From positions 1 to 14,809 of the forward strand of contig CACZRK010000129.1 of NCBI GenBank assembly GCA_902783515.1: a stretch of DNA of 14,809 nt, written 5' to 3'. Position 1 is the stretch's first letter; every line of letters starts with the position of its first letter. The notes below the pieces were generated by a model that saw only the letters and a program-made list of their open reading frames with translations, searched no databases and was not told where the DNA came from. Made by a program: the position numbers and the translations under genes. Positions 1 to 6,191 of the stretch are shown here, piece after piece. The stretch is from an uncultured Coriobacteriaceae bacterium (lineage in GTDB: Bacteria; Actinomycetota; Coriobacteriia; Coriobacteriales; UMGS124).

Positions 1-157
1 CGCCGCGCTGAGCTCGGCGGCGCCCCGGCGCTCGGCGACGCTGCGACCGATTTGGCGCGCACCCGTGCGCCTCGGCGCGCGCCGCCATCGCGCCGCGCCT
101 CGGCGCGCGGCCGTCCTCCCCCACCCCATACCCCACGCACAGGAAAGCGACTCGCCC
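1..157. other. Window-edge region upstream of maf, no gene called
   Basis: Very GC-rich DNA. The reading frame of maf stays open upstream to the window edge, but no ribosome binding site or protein-like composition supports coding there. A TGA at 9-11 in another frame could be the end of an upstream gene, which cannot be tested here. The only structure I see is a 15-base direct repeat, listed separately, and the ribosome binding site of maf (AGGAAAG at 141-147). Confidence 0.5.
67..109. repeat. 15-base direct repeat upstream of maf
   Basis: GCGCCTCGGCGCGCG occurs at 67-81 and again at 95-109, a period of 28 bases. Each copy is partly self-complementary (GCGCC with GGCGC), so each could form a small hairpin. 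It lies 49 bases before the maf start. It may be chance in such GC-rich DNA. Confidence 0.4.
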
Positions 158-727
158 ATGATCCTCGCCTCGCAGTCACCCCGCCGACAGGAGCTCCTTC
201 GCCGCGCGGGCGTCACGTTTCGCGTCATGCCGTCGTCCTTTGACGAGGCGCCGCTCAAGGCGCGCGCGCTTGAGCCCGACGAGCTCGTCATCGCGCTCGC
301 CCGCGGCAAGGCGCGCGCCGTCGCCGACGCGATCGACGGCGACGAGCCCGTGATCGGCGCGGACACCGTGGTCGCGCTGGAGGGGGAGGTCCTCGGCAAG
401 CCGACGTCGCCGGCGGACGCGACGCGCATGCTGCGCGAGCTCTCCGGACGGCGGCACACCGTCTACACGGGGGTGCATGTGGAGGCGGGCGCGCGGTCGC
501 TCTCGTTCTCCGAGGCGACCGACGTGCAGTTCTTCCCCCTGGACGAGGAGGAGATCGCCGCCTACGTCGCGACGGGCGAGCCGATGGACAAGGCGGGCGC
601 CTACGGGATCCAGGGGCGCGGCTGCCTGCTCGTGAGCGGCATCCACGGCGACTACTGCAACGTGGTCGGCCTGCCCGTCGCGCGGCTGGTCCGCGCGCTG
701 CGCGCGCAGGGGCTTCTCGACGCATGA
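158..727 (+). CDS. maf: Maf family nucleoside triphosphate pyrophosphatase
   Basis: This 189-residue protein has the full length and motifs of the Maf/YhdE house-cleaning enzymes, which hydrolyse dTTP, UTP and modified pyrimidine triphosphates to monophosphate and pyrophosphate in the cytosol. The N-terminal ASQSPRR (4-10) is the substrate loop, GADT (67-70) holds the catalytic Asp69, KP (81-82) follows, and DKAGAYGIQG (144-153) and GDYCNVVGLP (164-173) are the C-terminal signatures. The DKAGAYGIQG form resembles the YhdE (dTTP/UTP) subgroup rather than the YceF (m7GTP) subgroup, by comparison from memory. I chose ATG 158 because AGGAAAG lies 10 bases upstream and the protein then begins exactly where the family does. 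The open frame upstream adds 31 Arg/Ala-rich residues with no homology. It is convergent with the glycosyltransferase gene, so it is transcribed alone or with something left of the window. Confidence 0.95.
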   Translation: MILASQSPRRQELLRRAGVTFRVMPSSFDEAPLKARALEPDELVIALARGKARAVADAIDGDEPVIGADTVVALEGEVLGKPTSPADATRMLRELSGRRHTVYTGVHVEAGARSLSFSEATDVQFFPLDEEEIAAYVATGEPMDKAGAYGIQGRGCLLVSGIHGDYCNVVGLPVARLVRALRAQGLLDA

Positions 728-754
728 GGCGCCGGCGTCGCGACGCGCGGCGCC
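728..754. terminator. Bidirectional hairpin between maf and the glycosyltransferase gene
   Basis: GGCGCCG (728-734) pairs with CGGCGCC (748-754), and GCGT pairs with ACGC around a CGCG loop, leaving one bulged G at 747. It starts one base after the maf stop and lies 32 bases beyond the stop of the convergent gene. It has no T-tract, so it is at best a stem-type terminator or a 3'-end stabiliser. Confidence 0.5.
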
Positions 755-786
755 CCATGCGTGAGCCCAGGCACCCCGCGCCTGCG

Positions 787-1890
787 CTAGTTGAACTTCA
801 CGACCTTCTGGGCCACGTGATACAGGCCGGTCGTGACGCGGCGCCCGACGGTGCCCGGGAGGTTTGAGAACGTCCCGAGGACGCCGTGACGGGCGTGCGC
901 GTACATCCGCTCGTCAAACTCCCTCAGATGCTGCCAGAGGTCGCGCAGGTCCTGCTCCGAGGAGGGCTCCTCGGAGAGGTGCGCGAAGATGCTGGAGATC
1001 GTGAGCATCATCGTGAGGTAGCCGAGCATGTAGCGGCGCAGCGGCTCGCTGCGCACGTCGTCAAACAGGTGGTAGGCGTCCACCATGATCCGCGTGATCA
1101 GGATCTGCTGCCGGTAGCGCTTCGTCATGACGGCCTCGTTCACGCTCTGGTCGTCACGGCCGATGAAGTACCGGTACAGGTCCACGTCGTCGTAGTACAG
1201 GCGCTCGCAGCGCGGCAGCGGGACGTACGCGTAGATGTTGTCCACGTAGAAGGTGTGCCGGGGCAGCGGCACACCGCCGTCCCGCAGGACGGCCGTGCGG
1301 TACGTGAGCGCGTGCATGAGCAGGTTCTGGTCTATGCGGAAGCGGCCCATCTCGTCCCACGTGAACACGCGGCCCTGCGGGAGCACGTGGCGGTATCCGA
1401 TGGCCGTGCGGGTGTCGTCGGCGACGTGCTCGTAGACGTAGTTCGTGACGAACAGGTCCACGCGCTCCCCCGCCGCGACGAGCCGGCGCATGTCCGCGAG
1501 CAGCGTGCGCCCCGCGTCGCGGTCGATCCAGTCGTCGGAGTCCACGACCTTGAAGTACATGCCGCGCGCGTTGGCCAGCCCCGTCAGGACCGCCGCGCCG
1601 TGCCCGCCGTTCTCCTGGTGGACCGCCCGCACGACCCCGGGCAGCCGCGCCGCCCACGCGTCCGCCTTCGCGGGCGTGTCGTCGCGCTGCGACCCGTCGT
1701 CCACGATGATGACCTCAAAGTCCGCCTCGGACGCGACGGGCTCAGCCGCGTCCGAGCAGGCGGCGATGATGGACGTGACGCAGTGGTCCATGTAGTCCGC
1801 CGAGTTGTAGCACGGGATGGCGAACGTGACGAGCTTCGTGGCGCCCTCGTCCAGCCTCGGCGTCTGCGGCATCTGCGGCATCTGCGGCAT
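787..1890 (-). CDS. Family 2 glycosyltransferase
   Basis: This 367-residue protein has the GT-A fold signature of GT2: TFAIPCYNSADY (22-33), IIVDDGS (61-67, nucleotide-sugar binding), HQENGGHG (91-98) and the metal-binding DSDDW (117-121). VDNIYAY (216-222) is the probable acceptor-side acidic motif, and YFIGRDDQSV (241-250) is typical of the C-terminal part. A hydrophobic stretch at 288-304 may sit on the membrane, but there is no clear transmembrane helix. It likely transfers a sugar to a surface glycan or glycolipid. The partner glf suggests galactofuranose is involved, but donor and acceptor cannot be read from the sequence. The glf stop ends 10 bases before this start, so the two are probably co-translated. 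The start is ambiguous: ATGCCGCAG is repeated three times in tandem (1890, 1881, 1872), and the weak GGCGGGA favours 1890. Upstream codons overlap glf and are rejected. Confidence 0.88.
   Translation of the reverse strand: MPQMPQMPQTPRLDEGATKLVTFAIPCYNSADYMDHCVTSIIAACSDAAEPVASEADFEVIIVDDGSQRDDTPAKADAWAARLPGVVRAVHQENGGHGAAVLTGLANARGMYFKVVDSDDWIDRDAGRTLLADMRRLVAAGERVDLFVTNYVYEHVADDTRTAIGYRHVLPQGRVFTWDEMGRFRIDQNLLMHALTYRTAVLRDGGVPLPRHTFYVDNIYAYVPLPRCERLYYDDVDLYRYFIGRDDQSVNEAVMTKRYRQQILITRIMVDAYHLFDDVRSEPLRRYMLGYLTMMLTISSIFAHLSEEPSSEQDLRDLWQHLREFDERMYAHARHGVLGTFSNLPGTVGRRVTTGLYHVAQKVVKFN
1864..1890 (-). repeat. Three tandem copies of a 9-base unit over the glycosyltransferase start
   Basis: On the minus strand ATGCCGCAG occurs three times without interruption (1890-1882, 1881-1873, 1872-1864). 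It encodes Met-Pro-Gln three times and provides three in-frame start codons. Gain or loss of a unit keeps the reading frame but changes the distance to the weak ribosome binding site at 1895-1901. Confidence 0.85.
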
Positions 1891-1900
1891 GGCGTCCCGC

Positions 1901-3097
1901 CTATCGCGTCGCGGCGATGGCGTCGGCGAGGTCGAGCGCGCTCGCGACGACGCCGTCCATGTCGTAGTAGCGGTACTCGGCAAGGCGACCGACGGCGTGG
2001 AAGTTCGCGATGCCGCTCACGCGGTCCAGGTAGCGCTGGTACAGGGCGCGGTTCTCGTCGTTGAGGATCGCGTAGTACGGCGTCATGCCCGTGCCCGGCA
2101 CGTACGCCTGCGGGTACTCGCGCAGGATCGTCGTGACGCCGTCGACCTTCTGCCCCGTCATGAGCTTGAACTCGGAGATGCGGGTGAAGTCCTCGCTCGT
2201 CGTGTAGTTGACGGTGGCCGCCGGCTGGAACTGGTCCTGGTGCAGCGTCTGGAACTGCAGGTCAAGGGAGCGATACGGCAGGTCGCCGAGGTCAAGCCCG
2301 AACAGCTCGTCCAGCGGGCCGGTGTAGACGACCTCGCCGGCGTAGGGACGGTCGCCGACCACGACGCCGCCGTCACGGACCGCGAGCACGTCACGGGCGT
2401 CCACGTCCAGGAAGACGTCGATGAGGTCGTGGGCGAGCATGTTCTCGAACAGCTTGGTGTAGCCGCCCTCCGGCATGCCCTGGTAGGGGGACTGGAAGTA
2501 GCGGTCGTCGTCGCCCACCATCACCGGCACGCGGCCGGTCACGCTCGGGTCCACCTGGTCGGGCGTCTGCCCCCACTGCTTCATCGTGTAGTGCAGGAAG
2601 ATGTTCTCGTACACGTAGTCCGCGACGGCCTCCAGGTCGGGGTCCTTCTGCTCGCGGAGCTGCAGGATGCGCACCTTCTTGTTCTCGCCGAACGTCTCGA
2701 CGAGCTTGCGGTAGAGCTGCTCGCCGCGCTGCTCGCCGAAGGCGATGAGCAGCGACCGGTGGTTGAAGGGCACCGGCATGAGGGTGCCGTGCACGTTGGC
2801 GAGCACGCGGTGCTCGTAGCCGTCAAAGTGCGTGAAGCGCTCCAGAAAGTTGTAGACGCGCTCGTCATAGGTGTGGAAGATGTGCGGGCCGTACAGGTGG
2901 ATGAGCACGCCCGCGTCATCTAGGCAGTCGTACGCGTTGCCGCCGACGTGGCCGCGGCGCTCGAGCACCGCGACGCGCATCCCGCAGCGCTCGGCGAGGC
3001 TGCGGGCGACGACGACGCCGGCGTACCCGGCGCCGACGACCACCATGTCATAGGCGCTGGCCTCGAAGTCAGAGGGAAGACCGTGCTGGATCGGCAT
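1901..3097 (-). CDS. glf: UDP-galactopyranose mutase
   Basis: This flavoenzyme interconverts UDP-galactopyranose and UDP-galactofuranose, the activated sugar for galactofuranose-containing surface polymers. The 398 residues include the FAD-binding VVGAGYAG (20-27), the ERRGHVGGNAY segment (46-56), GPHIFHT (70-76), MPVPFN (107-112), YTMKQWG (170-176), YTGPLDELF (258-266), FTRISEFK (304-311) and the C-terminal GRLAEYRYYDMD (370-381), which carries the conserved Tyr-Asp of the active site. The segment that reads RIPVR in the E. coli enzyme (from memory) is RVPVM here (Met193). About 16 extra residues precede the FAD fold. ATG 3097 is set by AAGGAG at 3103-3108, five bases upstream. It is the first gene of a two-gene operon with the glycosyltransferase and is divergent from pta. 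Confidence 0.96.
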   Translation of the reverse strand: MPIQHGLPSDFEASAYDMVVVGAGYAGVVVARSLAERCGMRVAVLERRGHVGGNAYDCLDDAGVLIHLYGPHIFHTYDERVYNFLERFTHFDGYEHRVLANVHGTLMPVPFNHRSLLIAFGEQRGEQLYRKLVETFGENKKVRILQLREQKDPDLEAVADYVYENIFLHYTMKQWGQTPDQVDPSVTGRVPVMVGDDDRYFQSPYQGMPEGGYTKLFENMLAHDLIDVFLDVDARDVLAVRDGGVVVGDRPYAGEVVYTGPLDELFGLDLGDLPYRSLDLQFQTLHQDQFQPAATVNYTTSEDFTRISEFKLMTGQKVDGVTTILREYPQAYVPGTGMTPYYAILNDENRALYQRYLDRVSGIANFHAVGRLAEYRYYDMDGVVASALDLADAIAATR

Positions 3098-3271
3098 GAG
3101 AGCTCCTTGTCAGTAGAGGGCGACCTATCGGGACGCCCGTGCCGCACGTCGTCGCGCGGCGCGCGTGGCGACGGGGCCGGCGTGCGCACGAATGTGAAGG
3201 CGGCGTTTGCTGCTGCCGTTAGCGAGGATGAGCGACGCCGCGAGCGATTCGCGCCGCACATCACGCCTCCG

Positions 3272-3280
3272 ATAGTAGCA
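3272..3280 (-). promoter_or_regulatory. Extended -10 element, probable glf promoter
   Basis: The minus strand reads TGCTACTAT: an extended -10 TGn followed directly by TACTAT (3277-3272). There is no good -35, which is common with extended -10 promoters. It would give glf a leader of about 165 bases. It lies 11 bases from the oppositely directed TATAAT. Confidence 0.5.
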
Positions 3281-3288
3281 CGGGCACC

Positions 3289-3294
3289 TATAAT
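3289..3294 (+). promoter_or_regulatory. -10 box TATAAT, probable pta promoter
   Basis: A perfect TATAAT in otherwise GC-rich DNA, 115 bases before the pta start. The -35 position (about 3266-3271) does not resemble TTGACA, so an activator or another feature may be needed. Transcription would start near 3300-3301, exactly where the folded leader begins. Confidence 0.6.
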
Positions 3295-3300
3295 CGCTCA

Positions 3301-3387
3301 GCAGCACCGCCGGCGTCGGCAAACTCTCTGGAGAAAGCCCCGCTGCCGGGTGTCGACATGACCGGGCGCGCCCGTCGCCTGACGGGC
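3301..3387 (+). ncRNA. Candidate structured leader RNA of pta
   Basis: The predicted transcript begins with GCAGC (3301-3305), which pairs with GCTGC (3342-3346) and encloses two small hairpins: GCCG-GCGT-CGGC (3309-3320) and CTC-TCTG-GAG (3324-3333). This is a possible three-way junction. CCGGC (3310-3314) can instead pair with GCCGG (3345-3349), so two exclusive folds exist. A perfect 7-bp hairpin GCCCGTC-GCCT-GACGGGC (3370-3387) follows, ending eight bases before the ribosome binding site. It matches no riboswitch family I recognise; a regulatory role is inference. Confidence 0.35.
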
Positions 3388-3408
3388 TTCGGAACGGAGG
3401 CAGCACAC

Positions 3409-4398
3409 ATGAGCAAGTTCATCGACGACGTGATCGCCTCGGCGCAGGCCGCGCGTCAGCGCATCGTCCTGCCGGAGGGCGGTGACGCGCGCACGATCGA
3501 CGCGGCGCGCGAGATCGTCGCGCGCGGCATCGCCGACGTGGTCATCCTCGGCGATCCGGCGCGCATCGACGTGCCCGGCGCGCGCGTCATCGACCACCGC
3601 ACCTCGCCCGACCGGGTCCGCTACGCGACCGCGCTCGCCGAGATCCGCAAGAAGAAGGGCATGACCGTCGACCAGGCCCTCGCCCTGCTTGACGACGAGC
3701 TCTACTTCGGCGTGATGATGGTGAAGATGGGCGACGTGGACGGCATGACCTCGGGTGCCTGTCACGCGACCGGCGACGTCCTGCGCCCCGCGCTCCAGAT
3801 CCTGAAGTGCGCGCCCGGCCAGCCTATCGTCTCCTCGTTCTTTGAGATCGCCGTGCCTGACTGCCCCTTCGGCGAGAACGGCACGTTCTTCTTTGCCGAC
3901 TGCGGCCTGAACGTCTACCCCACCGCCGACGAGCTTGCCTCCATCGCCATCCAGACGGCGGCGAGCTGGTCGGCGCTCATGGGCACCGAGCCGCGCGTGG
4001 CGATGCTCTCGTTCTCCACGATGGGCAGCGCCCAGCAGGAGCAGGCGAAGCTCATGGCCGAGGCGACCCGCATCGCGAAGTCACGGGCGCCGCAGCTGTG
4101 CCTGGACGGCGAGATGCAGCTTGACGCGGCCATCGTCCCTGAGGTCGCCGCGAAGAAGGCGCCCGGCTCCCCCGTCGCGGGTCGCGCGAACATCCTGGTC
4201 TTCCCGAACCTGGACGCCGGCAACATCGGCTACAAGCTCGTGCAGCGACTCGGGCGCGCCGAGGCGATCGGCCCCGTGATCCAGGGCATCGCGGCCCCGG
4301 TGAACGACCTGTCGCGCGGCTGCAGCGTCTCCGACATCGTCGCGATGGTGGCGCTCACCGCGCTGCAGGCGCGCCGACAGAAGGAGCGCCAGGCGTAG
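3409..4398 (+). CDS. pta: Phosphate acetyltransferase (phosphotransacetylase)
   Basis: This enzyme converts acetyl-CoA and phosphate to acetyl phosphate and CoA, the first step of acetate fermentation, in the cytosol. At 329 residues it is the short single-domain form, without the DRTGG regulatory region of the long E. coli type. Recognisable segments are RIVLPEGGDARTI (18-30), VDGMTSGACHATGDVLRPAL (110-129), PDCPFGENG (150-158), FADCGLNVYPTADELA (162-177), MLSFSTMGSA (199-208), LDGEMQLDAA (232-241), NILVFPNLDAGNIGYKLVQR (261-280) and GPVIQGIAAPVNDLSRGCSV (288-307). ATG 3409 is chosen because GGAGG (3396-3400) lies eight bases upstream. An in-frame ATG at 3358 would add 17 residues but has no ribosome binding site and interrupts the leader hairpins. 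Its partner ackA is next door but convergent, so the two cannot share an mRNA. Confidence 0.96.
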   Translation: MSKFIDDVIASAQAARQRIVLPEGGDARTIDAAREIVARGIADVVILGDPARIDVPGARVIDHRTSPDRVRYATALAEIRKKKGMTVDQALALLDDELYFGVMMVKMGDVDGMTSGACHATGDVLRPALQILKCAPGQPIVSSFFEIAVPDCPFGENGTFFFADCGLNVYPTADELASIAIQTAASWSALMGTEPRVAMLSFSTMGSAQQEQAKLMAEATRIAKSRAPQLCLDGEMQLDAAIVPEVAAKKAPGSPVAGRANILVFPNLDAGNIGYKLVQRLGRAEAIGPVIQGIAAPVNDLSRGCSVSDIVAMVALTALQARRQKERQA

Positions 4399-4420
4399 GC
4401 GCACAGCCGCGCGACGGCAA

Positions 4421-4447
4421 CGGCGACGGCACCTGAGCTCGCCGTTT
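4421..4447 (+). terminator. Weak terminator-like hairpin after pta
   Basis: CGGCGA (4421-4426) pairs with TCGCCG (4439-4444) across a 12-base loop and is followed by TTT, 22 bases after the pta stop. The T-run is short and belongs to the first copy of the 12-base repeat, so termination here is tentative. Confidence 0.35.
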
Positions 4448-4639
4448 GGGAGCATTCGCGAGGCGCGGTGGGGCAGAAGTCGACGTTTGGGAGCATCCGA
4501 CGGGCTCAGCAGGGCGCCGCGGATGCTCCCAAACGTGCATAAGGTGCTCGTTCGTACTCCCAAAACGACGTTTGTGTGCCGCGGAACTCTCCCATTCGGC
4601 GAAAACTGTTCCAGGCGCACGCCCGATTGCTCCCAAACG
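4443..4639. repeat. Five-copy CGTTTGGGAGCA repeat cluster
   Basis: CGTTTGGGAGCA occurs directly at 4443-4454 and 4484-4495. It occurs inverted at 4524-4535 and 4628-4639, with one degenerate inverted copy at 4555-4567. Copies on the pta side all point one way and copies on the ackA side the other, so the cluster has rough two-fold symmetry and the outermost pair could also form a 12-bp stem around the inner hairpin. Spacing is irregular, so this is not a CRISPR array. Confidence 0.9.
4483..4536. terminator. Perfect 17-bp inverted repeat, probable bidirectional terminator
   Basis: The 17 bases at 4483-4499 (ACGTTTGGGAGCATCCG) are exactly complementary to 4520-4536, separated by a 20-base loop. 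Both arms contain the 12-base repeat. Because the structure is symmetrical and lies between convergent genes, it could stop transcription from both sides. There is no uridine tract, and a protein-binding or repetitive-element role is also possible. No target-site duplication is seen at its edges. Confidence 0.55.
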
Positions 4640-4713
4640 TGGAGAGACGTACCCGCGGGAGCCACGGCAGCCAAGGTAGCCGCGGCACCCGCGCCGACCG
4701 TCGCGGCGCCCCC

Positions 4714-5955
4714 CTAGGCGTCTCCCGAAGGGTCGCCCGCGGCATCGTCCGAGACGGCGGCAAGGCCGTCAGGCGTCGCCGTGCCCGTGATGATGTCGTG
4801 CACGTCCAGCGCGATCATCATCTCCTCGCCGGCGGGGATGACGTACATCGCCACCGCGGAGTCGTCCGCGGAGATCTTCCACGGCTCCTTGTGGCGCTCG
4901 GCGTTGCGCGTCGGGTCAAGCTTGAAGCCGAGGGGCTCCATGCCGGCGAGCGCGAGGCTGCGGATCACGGGCGAGTTCTGGCCGGCACCCGCGGTGAACG
5001 TCAGCACGTCCACGCCACCAAGGACCGCCCACATGGCGCCGATGTACTTGCGCGTGTCGTAGGCGAACATGTCCAGCGCGAGCTTCGCGCGGCGGTCGCC
5101 GGTCTCGGCGGCCTCGATGAGGTCGCGGATGTCGTTCGTCAGGCCGCTGACCGCGAGCAGGCCGGACTTCTTGTTCATGATCATGTCGACGTCATGGGCG
5201 TTCAGGTCGGTGTTCTCGATGATGTAGGTCACCGTCGCCGGGTCGATCGAGCCGCAGCGCGTGCCCATCATGAGGCCGTCGAGCGGGGTGAAGCCCATCG
5301 TCGTGTCCACGGCCCTGCCGTCCAGGATCGCGCACAGAGAGCTGCCGTTGCCGAGGTGACAGCTGATCACGCGGTGCGCGGCGCCGTGCGTGAGCTCGTC
5401 GACCACGAGGGAGACGTAGCGGTGCGAGATGCCGTGGAAGCCGTACTTGCGCAGGTGAAGCTCCTCGCAGAGGTCCTCGGGCAGCGGGTAGCGGTACGCG
5501 ACCTCGGGGATCGTCGAGTGGAAGGACGTGTCGAAGGCGACCACGTTGGGGACCTGCGGCAGCACCTCGATGCAGGACTCGATGACCGAGGCGGCCGCGT
5601 AGTTGTGCAGCGGCGCGAGCGGGGCGATCTCCTCGATCTTGCGCAGCACGTCCTCGTCAACCAGGCAGGACCTCTTGAAGAACGACCCGCCGTGCACGAT
5701 GCGGTGGCCGATGGCGTCGATCGGGGCCTGCGCCTCGTTGGCGAGCAGCGTGCCGAGCACGAGCGAGATGGCCGTCCTGTGGTTGAGGATGGCCAGGGTG
5801 AGGCGCTGCTCGCGCTCGGACGTCTCATGCGTGAACACGCTGTCGGGCTGGCCGATGCGCTCGCAGGCGCCCTTCGCGAGCACCTCGCGCGTCTCCACGT
5901 TGAGCAGCTGGTACTTGAGTGATGAGCTGCCTGCGTTCACCACCAGAACATTCAT
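4714..5955 (-). CDS. ackA: Acetate kinase
   Basis: This enzyme converts acetyl phosphate and ADP to acetate and ATP, the energy-yielding step after Pta, in the cytosol. All the ASKHA-family landmarks are present in 413 residues: VNAGSSSLKY (6-15, with Asn7 and Ser10), GHRIVHGG (83-90, substrate Arg85), FDTSFH (141-146, catalytic Asp142), YGFHGISHRYV (171-181, His174), SCHLGNGSS (198-206), GTRCGSIDP (231-239, Arg233), TAGAGQNSP (321-329) and the closing GEEMMIALDV (376-385). GTRCGSIDP departs from the more usual GTRSGDIDP, at positions that vary in the family. About 20 acidic/Ala-rich residues trail the fold. ATG 5955 follows AAAGGAA (5961-5967) by five bases and gives the family's exact N-terminus; 49 open codons upstream are leader. 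It stands alone, convergent with pta and downstream of xseB with its own probable promoter. Confidence 0.97.
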   Translation of the reverse strand: MNVLVVNAGSSSLKYQLLNVETREVLAKGACERIGQPDSVFTHETSEREQRLTLAILNHRTAISLVLGTLLANEAQAPIDAIGHRIVHGGSFFKRSCLVDEDVLRKIEEIAPLAPLHNYAAASVIESCIEVLPQVPNVVAFDTSFHSTIPEVAYRYPLPEDLCEELHLRKYGFHGISHRYVSLVVDELTHGAAHRVISCHLGNGSSLCAILDGRAVDTTMGFTPLDGLMMGTRCGSIDPATVTYIIENTDLNAHDVDMIMNKKSGLLAVSGLTNDIRDLIEAAETGDRRAKLALDMFAYDTRKYIGAMWAVLGGVDVLTFTAGAGQNSPVIRSLALAGMEPLGFKLDPTRNAERHKEPWKISADDSAVAMYVIPAGEEMMIALDVHDIITGTATPDGLAAVSDDAAGDPSGDA

Positions 5956-6148
5956 AAGCGTTCCTTTGAGAGTGCCGGGCGCGGGTTGCGCGCGCGGGGG
6001 AGACGGGCGTTCCCACCGCTCGGCGCACGCCCAGGCGCATGGCGCGGGCTTTGCGGTCAGCGGCAGGTCGGGGCGCTCGCGACGCCTGGGTCCCTGCGCC
6101 ATGTGCCATGAGGCGACATGACGCGCGGCGCCACGAACTCACCTGCGA

Positions 6149-6154
6149 ATTGTA
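6149..6154 (-). promoter_or_regulatory. -10-like TACAAT, probable ackA promoter
   Basis: The minus strand reads GGCTACAATTC in a GC-rich region, about 194 bases before the ackA start. No convincing -35 is present at 17-18 bases. If used, ackA mRNA carries an unusually long leader. Confidence 0.45.
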
Positions 6155-6191
6155 GCCAAGACGGCGCCCCATCCCGTGACGCGGTTGGTGG

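Larger units (their letters stand above)
3098..3408. other. Divergent glf/pta intergenic region
   Basis: This 311-base region holds the glf ribosome binding site and leader (minus strand), two closely overlapping divergent -10 elements near 3272-3294, and a pta leader with several hairpins. No protein-like open frame with a ribosome binding site is present. The individual elements are listed separately. Confidence 0.7.
4399..4713. other. Convergent pta/ackA intergenic region, repeat-filled
   Basis: Between the two facing stop codons lie a weak pta terminator, five copies of a 12-base repeat and smaller inverted repeats, including GGAAC (4583-4587) with GTTCC (4608-4612). Several short open frames cross it, but they only translate the repeats and have no ribosome binding sites. 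I call no gene here. Confidence 0.75.

Noticed and set aside
886..2923. Plus-strand open frames opposite the glycosyltransferase and glf genes
   Set aside because: They overlap two well-supported minus-strand genes and have no ribosome binding site or protein-like composition.
3301..3360. Glycine or c-di-GMP riboswitch upstream of pta
   Set aside because: AAACTCTC and AAAGCC look superficially similar to parts of those classes, but the rest of their conserved cores and pairing partners are absent.
3358..3408. Earlier in-frame ATG for pta
   Set aside because: It lacks a ribosome binding site and adds 17 non-conserved residues, while ATG 3409 has GGAGG at good spacing and matches the family start.
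4483..4536. Insertion sequence or MITE ends
   Set aside because: No transposase and no target-site duplication flank the 17-bp inverted repeat. A dispersed-element origin stays possible but is not shown.
4443..4639. CRISPR array
   Set aside because: The repeat is only 12 bases, copies are in both orientations and spacing is irregular.
4446..4763. Small overlapping open frames in the pta/ackA gap
   Set aside because: They only translate the 12-base repeat in several frames and on both strands, and none has a ribosome binding site.
4576..5922. Long plus-strand open frame opposite ackA
   Set aside because: It is the antisense shadow of a clearly recognised gene, is rich in Arg, Val and His, and has no ribosome binding site or family motif.
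6057..6119. 20-codon upstream open frame in the ackA leader
   Set aside because: It has no ribosome binding site, and its codons show no leader-peptide pattern.
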